From Phycisphaerae bacterium (GTDB lineage: Bacteria > Planctomycetota > Phycisphaerae > Phycisphaerales > SM1A02): a stretch of 44,257 nucleotides of DNA. Shown piece after piece: positions 26,812-34,995 of the stretch; position 1 is the first letter of the stretch; the number at the start of each line of letters is the position of its first letter. Both the position numbers and the translations under genes were made by a program. The stretch spans positions 1 to 44,257 of the forward strand of contig PKCS01000096.1 in assembly GCA_002862305.1 (NCBI GenBank), in the 5' to 3' direction. Below the pieces are notes generated by a model. That model had not been told where the DNA came from and did not search any database. It worked only from the letters and a program-made list of their open reading frames with translations.

Positions 26812-26895
26812 GGACCCGTGGCGGAACTGGCAGACGCAGCGGACTTAAAATCCGCGGCTCCTTGGAGCATGTGGGTTCGAATCCCACCGGGTCCA
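26812..26895 (+). tRNA. tRNA-Leu (anticodon UAA)
   Basis: An 84-nt class II tRNA. The acceptor stem GGACCCG pairs with CGGGTCC (26888-26894), with discriminator A at 26895, the leucine identity base. The anticodon stem GCGGA/TCCGC closes loop CTTAAAA with anticodon TAA (26846-26848). A long variable arm (GCTCC..GGAGC) and T arm GTGGG-TTCGAAT-CCCAC are present. CCA is not encoded. No integrase or duplicated tRNA end is nearby. Confidence 0.96.
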
Positions 26896-26907
26896 TTCAG
26901 GACGGGG

Positions 26908-27414
26908 CTACTCGCGGGGCGCCTCCGTGGTGACCTCGAGCACCCGGGTCGGGTTCGCGCACGCCTGCCACTCCGGGACCGGCATGATCACGGAGTCCCT
27001 GAGGGACCCCGCGTTGAACGCGATCCGGTCGTTCAGGAGCACGGAGCGATCCACCACCAGTTCCAGGGGGAGCAGCGGCTCGCCGAACGGCGGCACGCTG
27101 CCCGGCACCAGGCCGGTGAGCTGCTCCAGCTCCTCGCGACTGGCGAACCGGACCGAGCGGGCCCCGAGCTCCCGGCGAAGCCGCCTGGAGTCCAGGCGCC
27201 GGGCCGCGCTGAGCACCAGCACCATGAACCGATCGTCGACCTTGAGCACCAGCGCCTTGCCCCCCACCTCGATCGGTTCCCCGCGCACCCGGGCACTGTC
27301 CTCGGAGGTCGGGGTGGGCTCGTGCCGGAGGTGCCGGTGGGCGCAGCCACGATGCTCGAGGAGCTCGAGGATGCGACGGGTCAGCTCGGGAGGTTCGGGG
27401 CGTGGTTCATGCAT
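26908..27414 (-). CDS. YbaK/ProX-type aminoacyl-tRNA deacylase domain protein
   Basis: A 168-residue single-domain protein of the YbaK/EbsC family, which hydrolyses mischarged tRNA (Cys-, Ala- or other aminoacyl-tRNA) in trans. Seen are the EPTPTSEDSARVRG entry, the conserved Lys in GGKALVLKVDD, the LTGLVPGSVPPFG motif and FNAGSLRDSVIM near the end, all standard for the fold. The frame requires the ATG at 27414; a second ATG four bases away is out of frame. The open frame continues upstream as Arg/Pro-rich sequence, which I do not count. No clear Shine-Dalgarno is visible. It converges on the tRNA-Leu gene with 12 bp between them. Which amino acid it edits cannot be read. Confidence 0.88.
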   Translation of the reverse strand: MHEPRPEPPELTRRILELLEHRGCAHRHLRHEPTPTSEDSARVRGEPIEVGGKALVLKVDDRFMVLVLSAARRLDSRRLRRELGARSVRFASREELEQLTGLVPGSVPPFGEPLLPLELVVDRSVLLNDRIAFNAGSLRDSVIMPVPEWQACANPTRVLEVTTEAPRE

Positions 27415-27499
27415 GGGGGATGCCGGGAGGCGGTTCGAGGGGGCAGGGCATCCTAGCCTCGATCCCGGGTCGTCCGCCCGGCGGGCGGGGACTGCCGCC

Positions 27500-27550
27500 G
27501 GACGGCCGACGGACGCGTCCGGAGGCCGTCCAGGCGCCCCCCCGGGGGGC
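27500..27550. repeat. Two adjacent palindromes in the ybaK-like/folE2 divergent region
   Basis: A 32-bp imperfect palindrome (27500-27531, two mismatched pairs, with a perfect 10-bp core GGACGCGTCC at 27511-27520) is followed by a 15-bp run of seven C then six G (27536-27550). Together they dominate the 216-bp divergent region 27415-27630. Neither has a T-run. They could be operator sites, or cruciform-type pause structures. Confidence 0.4.
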
Positions 27551-27619
27551 TGAAAATATCCGGAGGAGCCGGGAGCCTCCCCCTGCAGGCTGCTATCCTT
27601 GTGGGCCACCCGCACCCAT

Positions 27620-27623
27620 GGAG
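27620..27623 (+). promoter_or_regulatory. Ribosome-binding site deciding the folE2 start
   Basis: GGAG sits seven bases before the TTG at 27631. The alternative GTG at 27601 has no such site and would lie next to a possible -10, TATCCT (27594-27599). Confidence 0.6.
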
Positions 27624-27630
27624 AACGGCC

Positions 27631-28434
27631 TTGACGCTTGCTACACCACGAGACAGCGAACTTCCGGACGTACAGAACGCACCCGACTCGAGAGCGATCT
27701 CCATCGACCAGGTGGGAGTGAGCGACGTCCGCCACCCGGCGACCATCCTGGACCGGGACGGCACCAGCCAGCCCGTCCCCGCGGTCTTCCGGATGACGGT
27801 GGCCCTGCCCTCGGACGTCAAGGGAACCCACATGAGCCGGTTCCTGGAGGTCCTCGGCACCCACCACCACGAGCTGGGTCCCGGCCGCATGGCGGGCTTC
27901 ATGAAGGAACTGAGGTCGACCCTCAACGCGGAACAGGCCAGGGTCGAGATGAGCTTCCCCTGGTACGTCCGCAAGGCGGCCCCGATCAGCGGGGGCGTCG
28001 GGCTCCTGGAGTACGGGGTCACCATCGAGGTGGAGATCGGCCCTGACGATCGCGTCGAGGAGTTCCTGCAGGTGACCGCACCGGCGACCAGCCTGTGCCC
28101 GTGTTCGAAGGAGATCTCCGAGTACGGCGCCCACAACCAGCGATGCGAGCTCTCCGCCCGGGTCCAGTGCAGCGAACCCGTCGGGATCGCGGAGCTCGGG
28201 GCCCGACTGGAGTCCTCCGCCTCCTGCGAGGTGTACCCGGTGCTGAAGCGCCCGGACGAGAAGTTCGTCACCGAGGCCGCCTTCGAGAACCCGAAGTTCG
28301 TCGAGGACATCATCCGGGACCTCGCCCTGGAGATGGACGGGGACGACCGGATCCTCTCCTATCGCATCACCAGCGAGAACTTCGAGTCGATCCACGGACA
28401 CAACGCCTGGGCCGAGATCCGGCGCAGCAAGTGA
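27631..28434 (+). CDS. folE2: GTP cyclohydrolase I type IB (FolE2)
   Basis: A 267-residue enzyme making 7,8-dihydroneopterin triphosphate from GTP, the first step toward folate and also toward queuosine-type precursors. It starts LPDVQNAPDSRAISIDQVGV, typical of FolE2. The metal site appears as TSLCPCSKEISEYGAHNQR, with the catalytic Cys at about 156 and His at about 168. ITSENFESIHGHNAWA closes the protein as in the family. FolE2 uses other divalent metals when zinc is scarce; I see no Zur box. I prefer the TTG start for its ribosome-binding site; 27601 GTG would add ten residues. Folate genes do not surround it here, and the next gene begins 97 bp downstream. Confidence 0.95.
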   Translation: MTLATPRDSELPDVQNAPDSRAISIDQVGVSDVRHPATILDRDGTSQPVPAVFRMTVALPSDVKGTHMSRFLEVLGTHHHELGPGRMAGFMKELRSTLNAEQARVEMSFPWYVRKAAPISGGVGLLEYGVTIEVEIGPDDRVEEFLQVTAPATSLCPCSKEISEYGAHNQRCELSARVQCSEPVGIAELGARLESSASCEVYPVLKRPDEKFVTEAAFENPKFVEDIIRDLALEMDGDDRILSYRITSENFESIHGHNAWAEIRRSK

Positions 28435-28483
28435 CCTCCCGGGCGCCGGGTCCCCACCGGCGAACCCTGGGCCGTCCCGCTCG

Positions 28484-28489
28484 TACAGG
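28484..28489 (+). promoter_or_regulatory. Candidate -10 (TACAGG) for the msrBA gene
   Basis: TACAGG lies 43 bases before the ATG at 28532 in the otherwise GC-rich folE2-msrBA gap. It resembles the TAYAGT hexamers upstream of other genes here. Weak call. Confidence 0.25.
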
Positions 28490-28531
28490 CATCGGGGCCG
28501 GCCCGAACGACCCAGGATGGAGGCACCCCCC

Positions 28532-29650
28532 ATGAATCCCCGCACCCTGCTCACGATCCCCGCCCTCGTCGTCGCATCCTGCCTCGGGATCGGCTGCCAT
28601 GCGGACACCGACACCCCGCCAAGCTCGATTGGAGACGTTGTGATGGCTGATGCATCGAAGGAAGACCGCCTCTCCGACAGTGGTTACGACCTGACCCCCC
28701 CGACCCCCGAGGAGAAGGAGAAGCTGGTCGCGAAACTGACCCCGGAGCAGTTCCGGATCACCCAGAAGGCGGGCACCGAACCGGCGTTCTGCGGGACCCT
28801 CCTCGACAACAAGAAGGAAGGGATCTACGTCTGCCAGGTCTGCGGCCTGCCGCTGTTCGACAGCGCGGACAAGTTCACCTCCGGGACCGGATGGCCGAGC
28901 TTCACCAAGACCTTCGACCCGCGGCACGTGGTCGGGAAGGTCGACCGGTCGCACGGGATGGTCCGGACCGAGATCCTCTGCGGACGCTGCGGAAGTCACC
29001 TGGGGCACGTCTTCGAGGACGGTCCGGCCCCGACCGGGCTCCGCTTCTGCCTGAACTCCGAGTCCCTCCGGTTCATCGAGAAGGGCGAGGAGCTCCCCCC
29101 CGAGTCCCGGCCCGTCGAGTCCGAGGAGGCGTTCTTCGCGGGCGGCTGCTTCTGGGGCGTGGAGTACGCGTTCTCCGAGCTGCCGGGCGTGCTCTCCGTG
29201 ACCAGCGGCTACCAGAACGGGGAGACCGAGGATCCCGACTACCGGTCCGTGTGCAGCGGGACCACCGGCCACGCCGAGTCGGTCCGGGTGCGCTTCGATC
29301 CCGACCGGATCGACTACGAGACCCTGGTCCGCTTCTTCTTCCGGATCCACGATCCCACCACCATGAACCGGCAGGGACCGGACGTGGGCACCCAGTACCG
29401 ATCGGGCATCTACACCGTGGGGTCCGAGCAGCTGGACACCGCGAGGAAGGTGGTCGCGGACCTCAGCGCCCGGGATGCGTTCGGCAAGCGGGAGATCGTC
29501 ACCGAGATCGAGCCCGCCCAGCCGTTCACCGTCGCCGAGGAGTACCACCAGGACTACGTCGCACGCACCGGGCGCGCCTGCCACCCCGGGATCGGCGAGG
29601 CGGTCGAGGAGTACAAGCGGAAGCTCTCCACCACCGGAACCGCCGGGTGA
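28532..29650 (+). CDS. msrBA: Exported MsrB-MsrA fusion, probable lipoprotein (peptide methionine sulfoxide reductase)
   Basis: A 372-residue bifunctional enzyme reducing both R- and S-methionine sulfoxide in proteins. A hydrophobic N terminus ends in two possible lipobox cysteines (VASC at 17, GIGC at 22), so it is probably membrane-tethered and extracytoplasmic. The MsrB domain (about 65-185) has zinc pairs CQVC and CGRC, GTGWPSF, and the catalytic Cys in RFCLNS (C173). The MsrA domain (about 200-365) has the catalytic GCFWG (C206) and a Cys in RACHPG that may resolve the disulfide. GGAGG lies about ten bases before the ATG. Its TGA overlaps the GTG of the next gene, so the two are coupled. 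Exported Msr enzymes repair oxidised envelope proteins; electron delivery from the cytoplasm would need a partner not visible here. Confidence 0.93.
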   Translation: MNPRTLLTIPALVVASCLGIGCHADTDTPPSSIGDVVMADASKEDRLSDSGYDLTPPTPEEKEKLVAKLTPEQFRITQKAGTEPAFCGTLLDNKKEGIYVCQVCGLPLFDSADKFTSGTGWPSFTKTFDPRHVVGKVDRSHGMVRTEILCGRCGSHLGHVFEDGPAPTGLRFCLNSESLRFIEKGEELPPESRPVESEEAFFAGGCFWGVEYAFSELPGVLSVTSGYQNGETEDPDYRSVCSGTTGHAESVRVRFDPDRIDYETLVRFFFRIHDPTTMNRQGPDVGTQYRSGIYTVGSEQLDTARKVVADLSARDAFGKREIVTEIEPAQPFTVAEEYHQDYVARTGRACHPGIGEAVEEYKRKLSTTGTAG

Positions 29651-30795
29651 CCACCCCCTTCGCGGGATGCAGCCCCGGGCGGTACCTCGGGGATGACGGA
29701 CGGTCCGCTCCCACGTCGACCCCGCACCTCGTCATCGACCTGCCCACCGTCCGCGACAACGTGGCACGGGTGCTGGAGGCCATCGGCGGCCCCGACCGCT
29801 GGCGGCCGCACCTCAAGACCAGCAAGCTGCCCGAGGTCTGGACCCTGCTGCGGGAACAGGGACTCAACCGCTTCAAGTGCGCGACGGTGCTCGAGCTGTC
29901 CCAGCTCCTGTCGATCGCCCCGGAGGCGGACTGCGTGCTCGCCCACCACCCGGACGAGGCCGCGTGCAGGGCGCTCGGAACGCTGGCGCGCGCGCATCCC
30001 CGGGCGCGCATCGCCTGCCTGGTGGAGGAGCCGGCGGATCTCGATCGCATCCCCCGGGAGGTGGGCCTCTTCGTGGACGTCGACCCCGGGATGCACCGCA
30101 GCGGGCTCGACCCCCGGCGGCGGGAGCCGATCGTCGAGCTCGTCCGCCAGGCGGGCCCCCGATGCCGGGGGATCCACTTCTACGACGGGCACCTTCGGGA
30201 CGGGAACGAGGCTTCCCGGAGGCAACGGGCCCATGCCGGCTACGACCTGCTGCTGGAACTCGATGCCGCCGCCGGAGGATGCGGGGAGCTGGTCACCAGC
30301 GGGACCCCGAGCTTCCTCCACGCCCTCGCCCACCGCGGGCTGGCGGGCACCGGACGCCACTCGGTGTCCCCGGGCACGGTGGTGCTGCACGACGGCATGA
30401 GCGAGCGACTGCCGGAGATCGCGCGGCTCGGCCTGGTCCCCGCCGCGGCGGTGATCGCCACGGTGGTCAGCCATCCCGGGGCGACGCTCGCCACCGCCAA
30501 CGCCGGGTCGAAGTCGATCTCCGCCGACGTCCCGGCCCCCTGCTGCACGGTGCTGGGCCATCCGGGCGCGATCCCGCTCGGGGCCAGCGAGGAACACCTC
30601 CCGATCGAGTTCCCGGGGGCGGGTACCCGGCCGGCACGCGGCGAACGGGTGGTGCTGGTCCCGGAACACGTCTGCCCCACGGTCAACCTCGCCCGGGGCA
30701 TCCTGCTGCAGGACCAGGGCGCCCGGCGGGTGGTGCCGAACCCCGCGGGGGGACACCCGTCGCCGATCGGATCCGACGCGGCCGCCTCCGGTTGA
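29647..30795 (+). CDS. D-threonine aldolase/D-serine dehydratase-like PLP enzyme
   Basis: A 382-residue protein with an alanine-racemase-type N-terminal barrel and the C-terminal DSD1-like domain. The PLP lysine is probably K57 in RPHLKTSK. The metal-binding pair near the end is H341 and C343 in EHVCPTVNL, as in D-threonine aldolase and eukaryotic-type D-serine dehydratase. GTSPS/SISADVP and the GKR-like turns also match. The substrate (D-serine, D-threonine, or another beta-hydroxy D-amino acid) is not decided by the sequence. The start GTG at 29647 shares GTGA with the msrBA stop. No signal peptide is visible, so it is a cytoplasmic enzyme coupled to an exported one. Confidence 0.85.
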   Translation: MTTPFAGCSPGRYLGDDGRSAPTSTPHLVIDLPTVRDNVARVLEAIGGPDRWRPHLKTSKLPEVWTLLREQGLNRFKCATVLELSQLLSIAPEADCVLAHHPDEAACRALGTLARAHPRARIACLVEEPADLDRIPREVGLFVDVDPGMHRSGLDPRRREPIVELVRQAGPRCRGIHFYDGHLRDGNEASRRQRAHAGYDLLLELDAAAGGCGELVTSGTPSFLHALAHRGLAGTGRHSVSPGTVVLHDGMSERLPEIARLGLVPAAAVIATVVSHPGATLATANAGSKSISADVPAPCCTVLGHPGAIPLGASEEHLPIEFPGAGTRPARGERVVLVPEHVCPTVNLARGILLQDQGARRVVPNPAGGHPSPIGSDAAASG

Positions 30796-30801
30796 GCGTG
30801 C

Positions 30802-31887
30802 TCAGGTCTTCAGGCCGTCCCCGGTCATCACCAGCATGGAGCTCAGCTTCCGGTAGGCCAGCCGGGTGCAGACCACCGAGCACAGGATGGCGATGCAGAT
30901 CGCCCACAGCCCGTCCTTGATCTGGGTCTTCACCAGCAGCTCGCCCTCGGTGACGGTGATGCCGAGGGCCATCAGGAAGACGCTCAGCATCGACCACTCC
31001 CCGACGATCCGGATCAGGTCGAGGCGCCTGGCGATCTGGTAGTGGGTCTTCCGGACCATCCAGCAGTGGCCGATCAGCAGCAGCACCAGCAGCGGGGTCA
31101 CGCAGGTGAACAGGATCAGGAAGATCGCGAGCCCGTAGTGCTGGTTCTCGAAGAGGGCGGAGATCGCGGCATGGATGCTGTAGCTCTTCGAGTAGAGGGG
31201 CACGTTGTTGATCTTGAAGAACGGGAGCTCGATCGCGAACACGATCGCGCCGAAGGCGATGAGCAGGAGCAGCGGCATCGTCCACCCGATGGCACCGGTC
31301 GAGGTGAGGGGCTCGAGCTCGGCATCGTCGTCCCCGAACCTGGCGCGATGGTTGAAGTTGATCCGCTGGTCGACCATCTCCATCAGGCGGCTCATGATCA
31401 TGTTGCCGATGATCGCGATGATGAAGAGGAACAGCCCGTACCGCGGCGTGGTCTCGATGAAGCGCTGCTCGGAGGAGATCACCATCAACAGGGTGACCAC
31501 GAAGATGTCGAACATCGACCACTTGCCCGCCGCCTCGAGGAGGAGGATGAACCGGTTGCGGAACCGGGGATTCATCCTGAGGAACCACACCAGCAGCAGG
31601 GAGACCGTCTTGAAGAGCGGGAAGATGATCGAGAAGCCGACGATGAGGATCGCGACCACGATGATGCCTTCGTTCCACATCAGGCGCACGGACTCGATCA
31701 GCTTGTACTCCTTGTCCCCCATGAACTTGATCGAGAGGAAGGGCACCAGCAGGGCGCAGATGTTGGCCGCGAGCACGCACACCAGGCCGATCGGGATGAG
31801 CATCCCCCACAGGCCCGCCTCGGTCGAGAGTCGGTTGCGCCGGACCAGGTCGCCGGTGGTCTTCTTTCCCGCGCTGGACGATGACAT
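30802..31887 (-). CDS. Paraquat-inducible protein A-like (PqiA/YebS) membrane protein
   Basis: A 361-residue inner-membrane protein with about eight hydrophobic segments. The PqiA signature appears twice in form: KWSMFDIFVVTLLMVIS (about 145-161) and EWSMLSVFLMALGIT. The rest has LVWFLRMNPRFRNRFILLLE, similar to PqiA halves. PqiA/YebS proteins usually act with MCE-domain partners in lipid transport between membranes; no MCE gene is next to it here. I start it at 31887 (MSSSSAGKK), since the upstream in-frame extension overlaps the promoter region. It ends six bases from the convergent DSD1-like gene. A TGTAAT hexamer (31939-31934) 47 bp upstream is a reasonable -10. Confidence 0.85.
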   Translation of the reverse strand: MSSSSAGKKTTGDLVRRNRLSTEAGLWGMLIPIGLVCVLAANICALLVPFLSIKFMGDKEYKLIESVRLMWNEGIIVVAILIVGFSIIFPLFKTVSLLLVWFLRMNPRFRNRFILLLEAAGKWSMFDIFVVTLLMVISSEQRFIETTPRYGLFLFIIAIIGNMIMSRLMEMVDQRINFNHRARFGDDDAELEPLTSTGAIGWTMPLLLLIAFGAIVFAIELPFFKINNVPLYSKSYSIHAAISALFENQHYGLAIFLILFTCVTPLLVLLLIGHCWMVRKTHYQIARRLDLIRIVGEWSMLSVFLMALGITVTEGELLVKTQIKDGLWAICIAILCSVVCTRLAYRKLSSMLVMTGDGLKT

Positions 31888-31970
31888 GGATGCTGCCTCT
31901 GGAGGATCGTTGACTGATTCGGGCCGTGGGCGGATTACAGGATAAACTTTGGGGGCCAAAAAGGAAGTTC
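31888..31970. promoter_or_regulatory. Divergent control region, pqiA-like / P1B-4 ATPase
   Basis: An 83-bp AT-richer stretch. Minus strand: TGTAAT (31939-31934, five of six) for the pqiA-like gene. Plus strand: TTGACT (31910-31915, five of six) with a TACAGG (31936-31941) at 20-bp spacing, longer than ideal, and AAGGA (31961-31965) as ribosome-binding site. A metal-sensor operator between them is possible, since MerR-type sites favour long spacers, but I see no clear dyad. Confidence 0.4.
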
Positions 31971-33926
31971 ATGCACCAGCACGCGGACTGCAATTCCCAC
32001 GATCACCATGACCACGACGAGGACGCCGGCCTGCTTCGCAGGTACTCGGACCTGATCCTGCCGCTGGTCTCCGGGGCCGCGCTGCTCCTGGGCTGGATCC
32101 TCGAACTGACCGGGGCCGCCCCCCGGGGGCTGGTCCTCTCCCTGTATGCAATCACCTACCTCGCAGGCGGTTTCGAACTCCTGGTCGGGAGTGTTCGGGG
32201 GATCACCCGGCTGAAGTTCGACATCGAGTTCCTGATGCTGGTGGCGGGCGTGGGGGCGGCGGTGCTGGGGAAGTTCGCGGAGGGCGGCCTGCTCTTCTTC
32301 CTGTTCTCCCTGGGGCATGCCCTCGAGCACTACGCGATGGGACGGGCGAGGCGGGCGATCCGCAGCCTCGGTCGGATCGCACCCGAGACCGCCCTGCGCT
32401 TGGGATCGGAGGGCGAACGATCGGTCCCGGTGGCGGCCCTCGAGCTGGGGGACCGGATCCGCATCCGGCCCGGCAGCCGGGTGGCGGCGGACGGGGTGAT
32501 CCTCGAAGGGCACTCGCCGATCGACCAGTCCGCGATCACCGGGGAGAGCACCCCCGTCGAGCGCGGGCCCGGCCAGCGGATCCTCGCCGGAAGCCTCAAC
32601 GGGGACCAGGCGCTGGTGCTGTCGGTGGATCGGCTCGCCGAGGACAGCACCATGTCGCGGATGATCCGGCTGGTCGAGGAGGCCCGTCGGAACCAGGGGG
32701 CGAGCCAGCGGTTCACCGAGCGGTTCACCCAGGTGTTCGTCCCGCTGGTGCTGGTCGGGACCGTGCTGCTGCTGGTGGTCCCCCCGCTGGTGGGCTGGCT
32801 GACCTGGGCGGAGGCGTTCACCCGGAGCCTCACGGTGCTGGTCGCCTCCTCGCCCTGCGCCCTGGCGATCTCCACCCCGTCGGCGGTCCTCGCCGGCATC
32901 GCGCAGGCCGCCCGGAACGGGGTCCTGATCAAGGGGGGACGCTACCTCGAGGAGCTGGGCACGATCCGGGCGATCGGCCTGGACAAGACCGGCACCCTCA
33001 CCGTGGGGCGGCCGGAGCTCGAGTCGATCGAGCTGGTGGAGGCCGCGGACGAACGGGAGGTCCTCGAGGTCGCGGGCGCGCTCGAGCAGCAGTCGACCCA
33101 TCCGATCGCCCGGGCGATCAGCCGGGTGGTGGCCGCACGCGGGCTCGCCTGCCCGAAGGCCGGTGGGATCCGCGACGAGGCGGGCTTCGGAGTGAGCGCG
33201 GTCATCGAGGACCGCGAGGTCCGGGTGGGCGGCAGTCGCCTGCTGGACGCCCCGGGGCTGCAGGTCGACGACGCGCTTCGGGAACGGGTCGCCGCGATCG
33301 AGGCCCGGGGGCTGACGGTGATGCTGGTCACCCGGGACCAGGGGGTGCTCGGGGTGCTCGGGCTCTCCGATCGACCACGCAGGGAGGCGGGCTGGGTGGT
33401 GGGTCGACTCCACCAGCTGGGGGTGCGCCTGGTGGTCATGCTCACCGGTGACAACGACACCGTCGCCCAGCGGGTCGGCGAGGCGGTCGGGGTGGACACC
33501 ATCCGGTCGAACCTGCTGCCGGAGGACAAGATCAAGGTCATCAGGACCCTCCGACGAAGCAAGGACAAGGCGGCGATGGTCGGGGACGGGGTCAACGACG
33601 CCCCGGCGCTCGCCGCGGCCACCGTGGGGATCGCGATGGGCGCCGGCGGGACCGACGTCGCGCTGGAGACCGCGGACGTGGCGCTGATGGCCGACGACCT
33701 CAAGCAGCTGCCGTTCGCGATCGGGCTCAGTCGGCGGGTGCGGCGCACGATCATCCAGAACTTCGTGGTCTCCCTCGGGGTGATCGCCACCCTGGTCCCG
33801 GTGGCGGCGCTGGGGATCGCGCCGATCTGGATCGCGGTGATCTTCCACGAGGGCTCCACCCTGGTGGTGGTGGTGAACGCCCTGAGACTCCTCAACTACC
33901 GGGATCACGTGCCGGATGGGTTCTGA
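31971..33926 (+). CDS. P1B-4 heavy-metal P-type ATPase (SPC type; Co/Zn/Fe-like efflux)
   Basis: A 651-residue metal pump. The N terminus is His/Asp-rich (MHQHADCNSHDHHDHDED), a likely metal-binding tail with no classical HMA domain. Then come TM segments, the actuator TGES, the transmembrane metal motif SPC (294-296), the phosphorylation motif DKTGT (D338), GDGVNDAPA near the end of the P domain, and HEGST (626-630) in the last helices. SPC plus HEGx(S/T) is the P1B-4 signature, linked to Co2+, Zn2+ or Fe2+ export (CoaT, CtpD, PfeT) rather than Cu+. AAGGA five bases before ATG 31971 decides the start over an in-frame GTG at 31926. Its last 11 bases overlap the ApbE-like gene. Confidence 0.93.
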   Translation: MHQHADCNSHDHHDHDEDAGLLRRYSDLILPLVSGAALLLGWILELTGAAPRGLVLSLYAITYLAGGFELLVGSVRGITRLKFDIEFLMLVAGVGAAVLGKFAEGGLLFFLFSLGHALEHYAMGRARRAIRSLGRIAPETALRLGSEGERSVPVAALELGDRIRIRPGSRVAADGVILEGHSPIDQSAITGESTPVERGPGQRILAGSLNGDQALVLSVDRLAEDSTMSRMIRLVEEARRNQGASQRFTERFTQVFVPLVLVGTVLLLVVPPLVGWLTWAEAFTRSLTVLVASSPCALAISTPSAVLAGIAQAARNGVLIKGGRYLEELGTIRAIGLDKTGTLTVGRPELESIELVEAADEREVLEVAGALEQQSTHPIARAISRVVAARGLACPKAGGIRDEAGFGVSAVIEDREVRVGGSRLLDAPGLQVDDALRERVAAIEARGLTVMLVTRDQGVLGVLGLSDRPRREAGWVVGRLHQLGVRLVVMLTGDNDTVAQRVGEAVGVDTIRSNLLPEDKIKVIRTLRRSKDKAAMVGDGVNDAPALAAATVGIAMGAGGTDVALETADVALMADDLKQLPFAIGLSRRVRRTIIQNFVVSLGVIATLVPVAALGIAPIWIAVIFHEGSTLVVVVNALRLLNYRDHVPDGF

Positions 33927-34995
33927 GCCCCGCACGCGTCCCGGCACCAGCCGAAGCCCCCGGGTGGGGCGCCGGATCGTCGTCCCGTTGGTGGCCGCAC
34001 TGGCCGGGGCCTGCGCGGGGCCCGGACCGGTGGAGCGCCCGGAGGCGGCGGGCACCCGGGAGGCGCCCCATGAATTCGTCGAGCTGGTCATGGCCTCCCC
34101 CGCGCGGATCACGATCTGGAGCGAGACGTCCTCGGGCGCGCGCGAGGCGGCTCGCGCCGCACTGGATCGGATGCACGCGGTGGAATCGACCATCTCCAGC
34201 TGGCGGGCGGACTCCTGGACCGCGCGACTGGTCGCGGCCGCCCCGGGGTCGCTGGAGGTTCCCGACGACCTGGGCACCGCGCTCCGGGTCGGGACGGAGG
34301 TCCACCAGGCGTCGGGCGGTGCCTTCGACCTCACCGTGGGGCCGATGATGGAACTCTGGAGGCGCTCCCGGGAGGAGGGCGTCCTCCCGGGGGAGGCGGC
34401 CCTGGAGGACGCGCGCGCCCGGCGGGCGATGGACGCGATCGAGCTCGAGGGACTTCGGGCCCGGATCGGCCGGACCGGGATCCTGCTCGACTTCGGGGGG
34501 ATCGGCAAGGGCCTCGCGACCTGGCGAGCGGGGAAGGTCCTGAGGGAACGCGGCATCGATCGGTTCCTCATCGACTTCGACGGGGAGATCCTGGCCGGGG
34601 ATCCCCCACCGGGACGGGACGACTGGGTGGTCGCGATCGCCGCGGTCGAACCCGCGTCCCCGCTGCTGGTCGCGACCTCGGGGTGCTCGATCTCGACCAG
34701 CGGGGACCTGCACCAGTACCTGGTGGTCGACGGGATCCGCTACGGCCACGTGATGGATCCCCGGACCGGACTCGGGGTGCGGGAGGGTCGACAGGTCACG
34801 GTCATCACCGACGAACCCGACGGCATCGGTGACGCGCTGGCCACCGCGGGCTGCCTGCTGGAGTTCCCGGTGTTCGAACGGTTGCTGCGGGAACGCTACC
34901 CGGGCACGTCCGCGGTGGTGCAGCGCCGCCGGGGCGACCGGACGATCATCCGGACGATCGGCGATCCTCCCGTTCGAGCTCCCGAAGCTCCATGA
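33916..34995 (+). CDS. apbE: ApbE-type FAD:protein FMN transferase, lipoprotein
   Basis: A 359-residue protein with a basic start, a hydrophobic run and a lipobox-like LAGAC (Cys 33). The ApbE fold is shown by FDLTVGPMMELW, the DFGGIGKGLA...D loop near 195, and the conserved segment SGCSISTSGDLHQY followed by the YGHVMDPRTG motif. Such enzymes covalently attach FMN to target threonines, with Mg2+, usually on periplasmic or membrane flavoproteins (NqrB/C, RnfG or others); no target is in the window. It begins inside the ATPase gene (11-bp overlap). Its last 50 bases overlap the 3' end of the opposite-strand glycosyltransferase gene, an unusually long convergent overlap. Confidence 0.93.
   Translation: MGSEPRTRPGTSRSPRVGRRIVVPLVAALAGACAGPGPVERPEAAGTREAPHEFVELVMASPARITIWSETSSGAREAARAALDRMHAVESTISSWRADSWTARLVAAAPGSLEVPDDLGTALRVGTEVHQASGGAFDLTVGPMMELWRRSREEGVLPGEAALEDARARRAMDAIELEGLRARIGRTGILLDFGGIGKGLATWRAGKVLRERGIDRFLIDFDGEILAGDPPPGRDDWVVAIAAVEPASPLLVATSGCSISTSGDLHQYLVVDGIRYGHVMDPRTGLGVREGRQVTVITDEPDGIGDALATAGCLLEFPVFERLLRERYPGTSAVVQRRRGDRTIIRTIGDPPVRAPEAP

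Noticed and set aside
26812-26895. tRNA-Leu as an integration site
   Set aside because: No integrase, direct repeat of the tRNA end or foreign gene cluster follows.
28517-28531. ATG 15 bases upstream as the msrBA start
   Set aside because: It would put the GGAGG inside the coding region, and the signal peptide fits ATG 28532 better.
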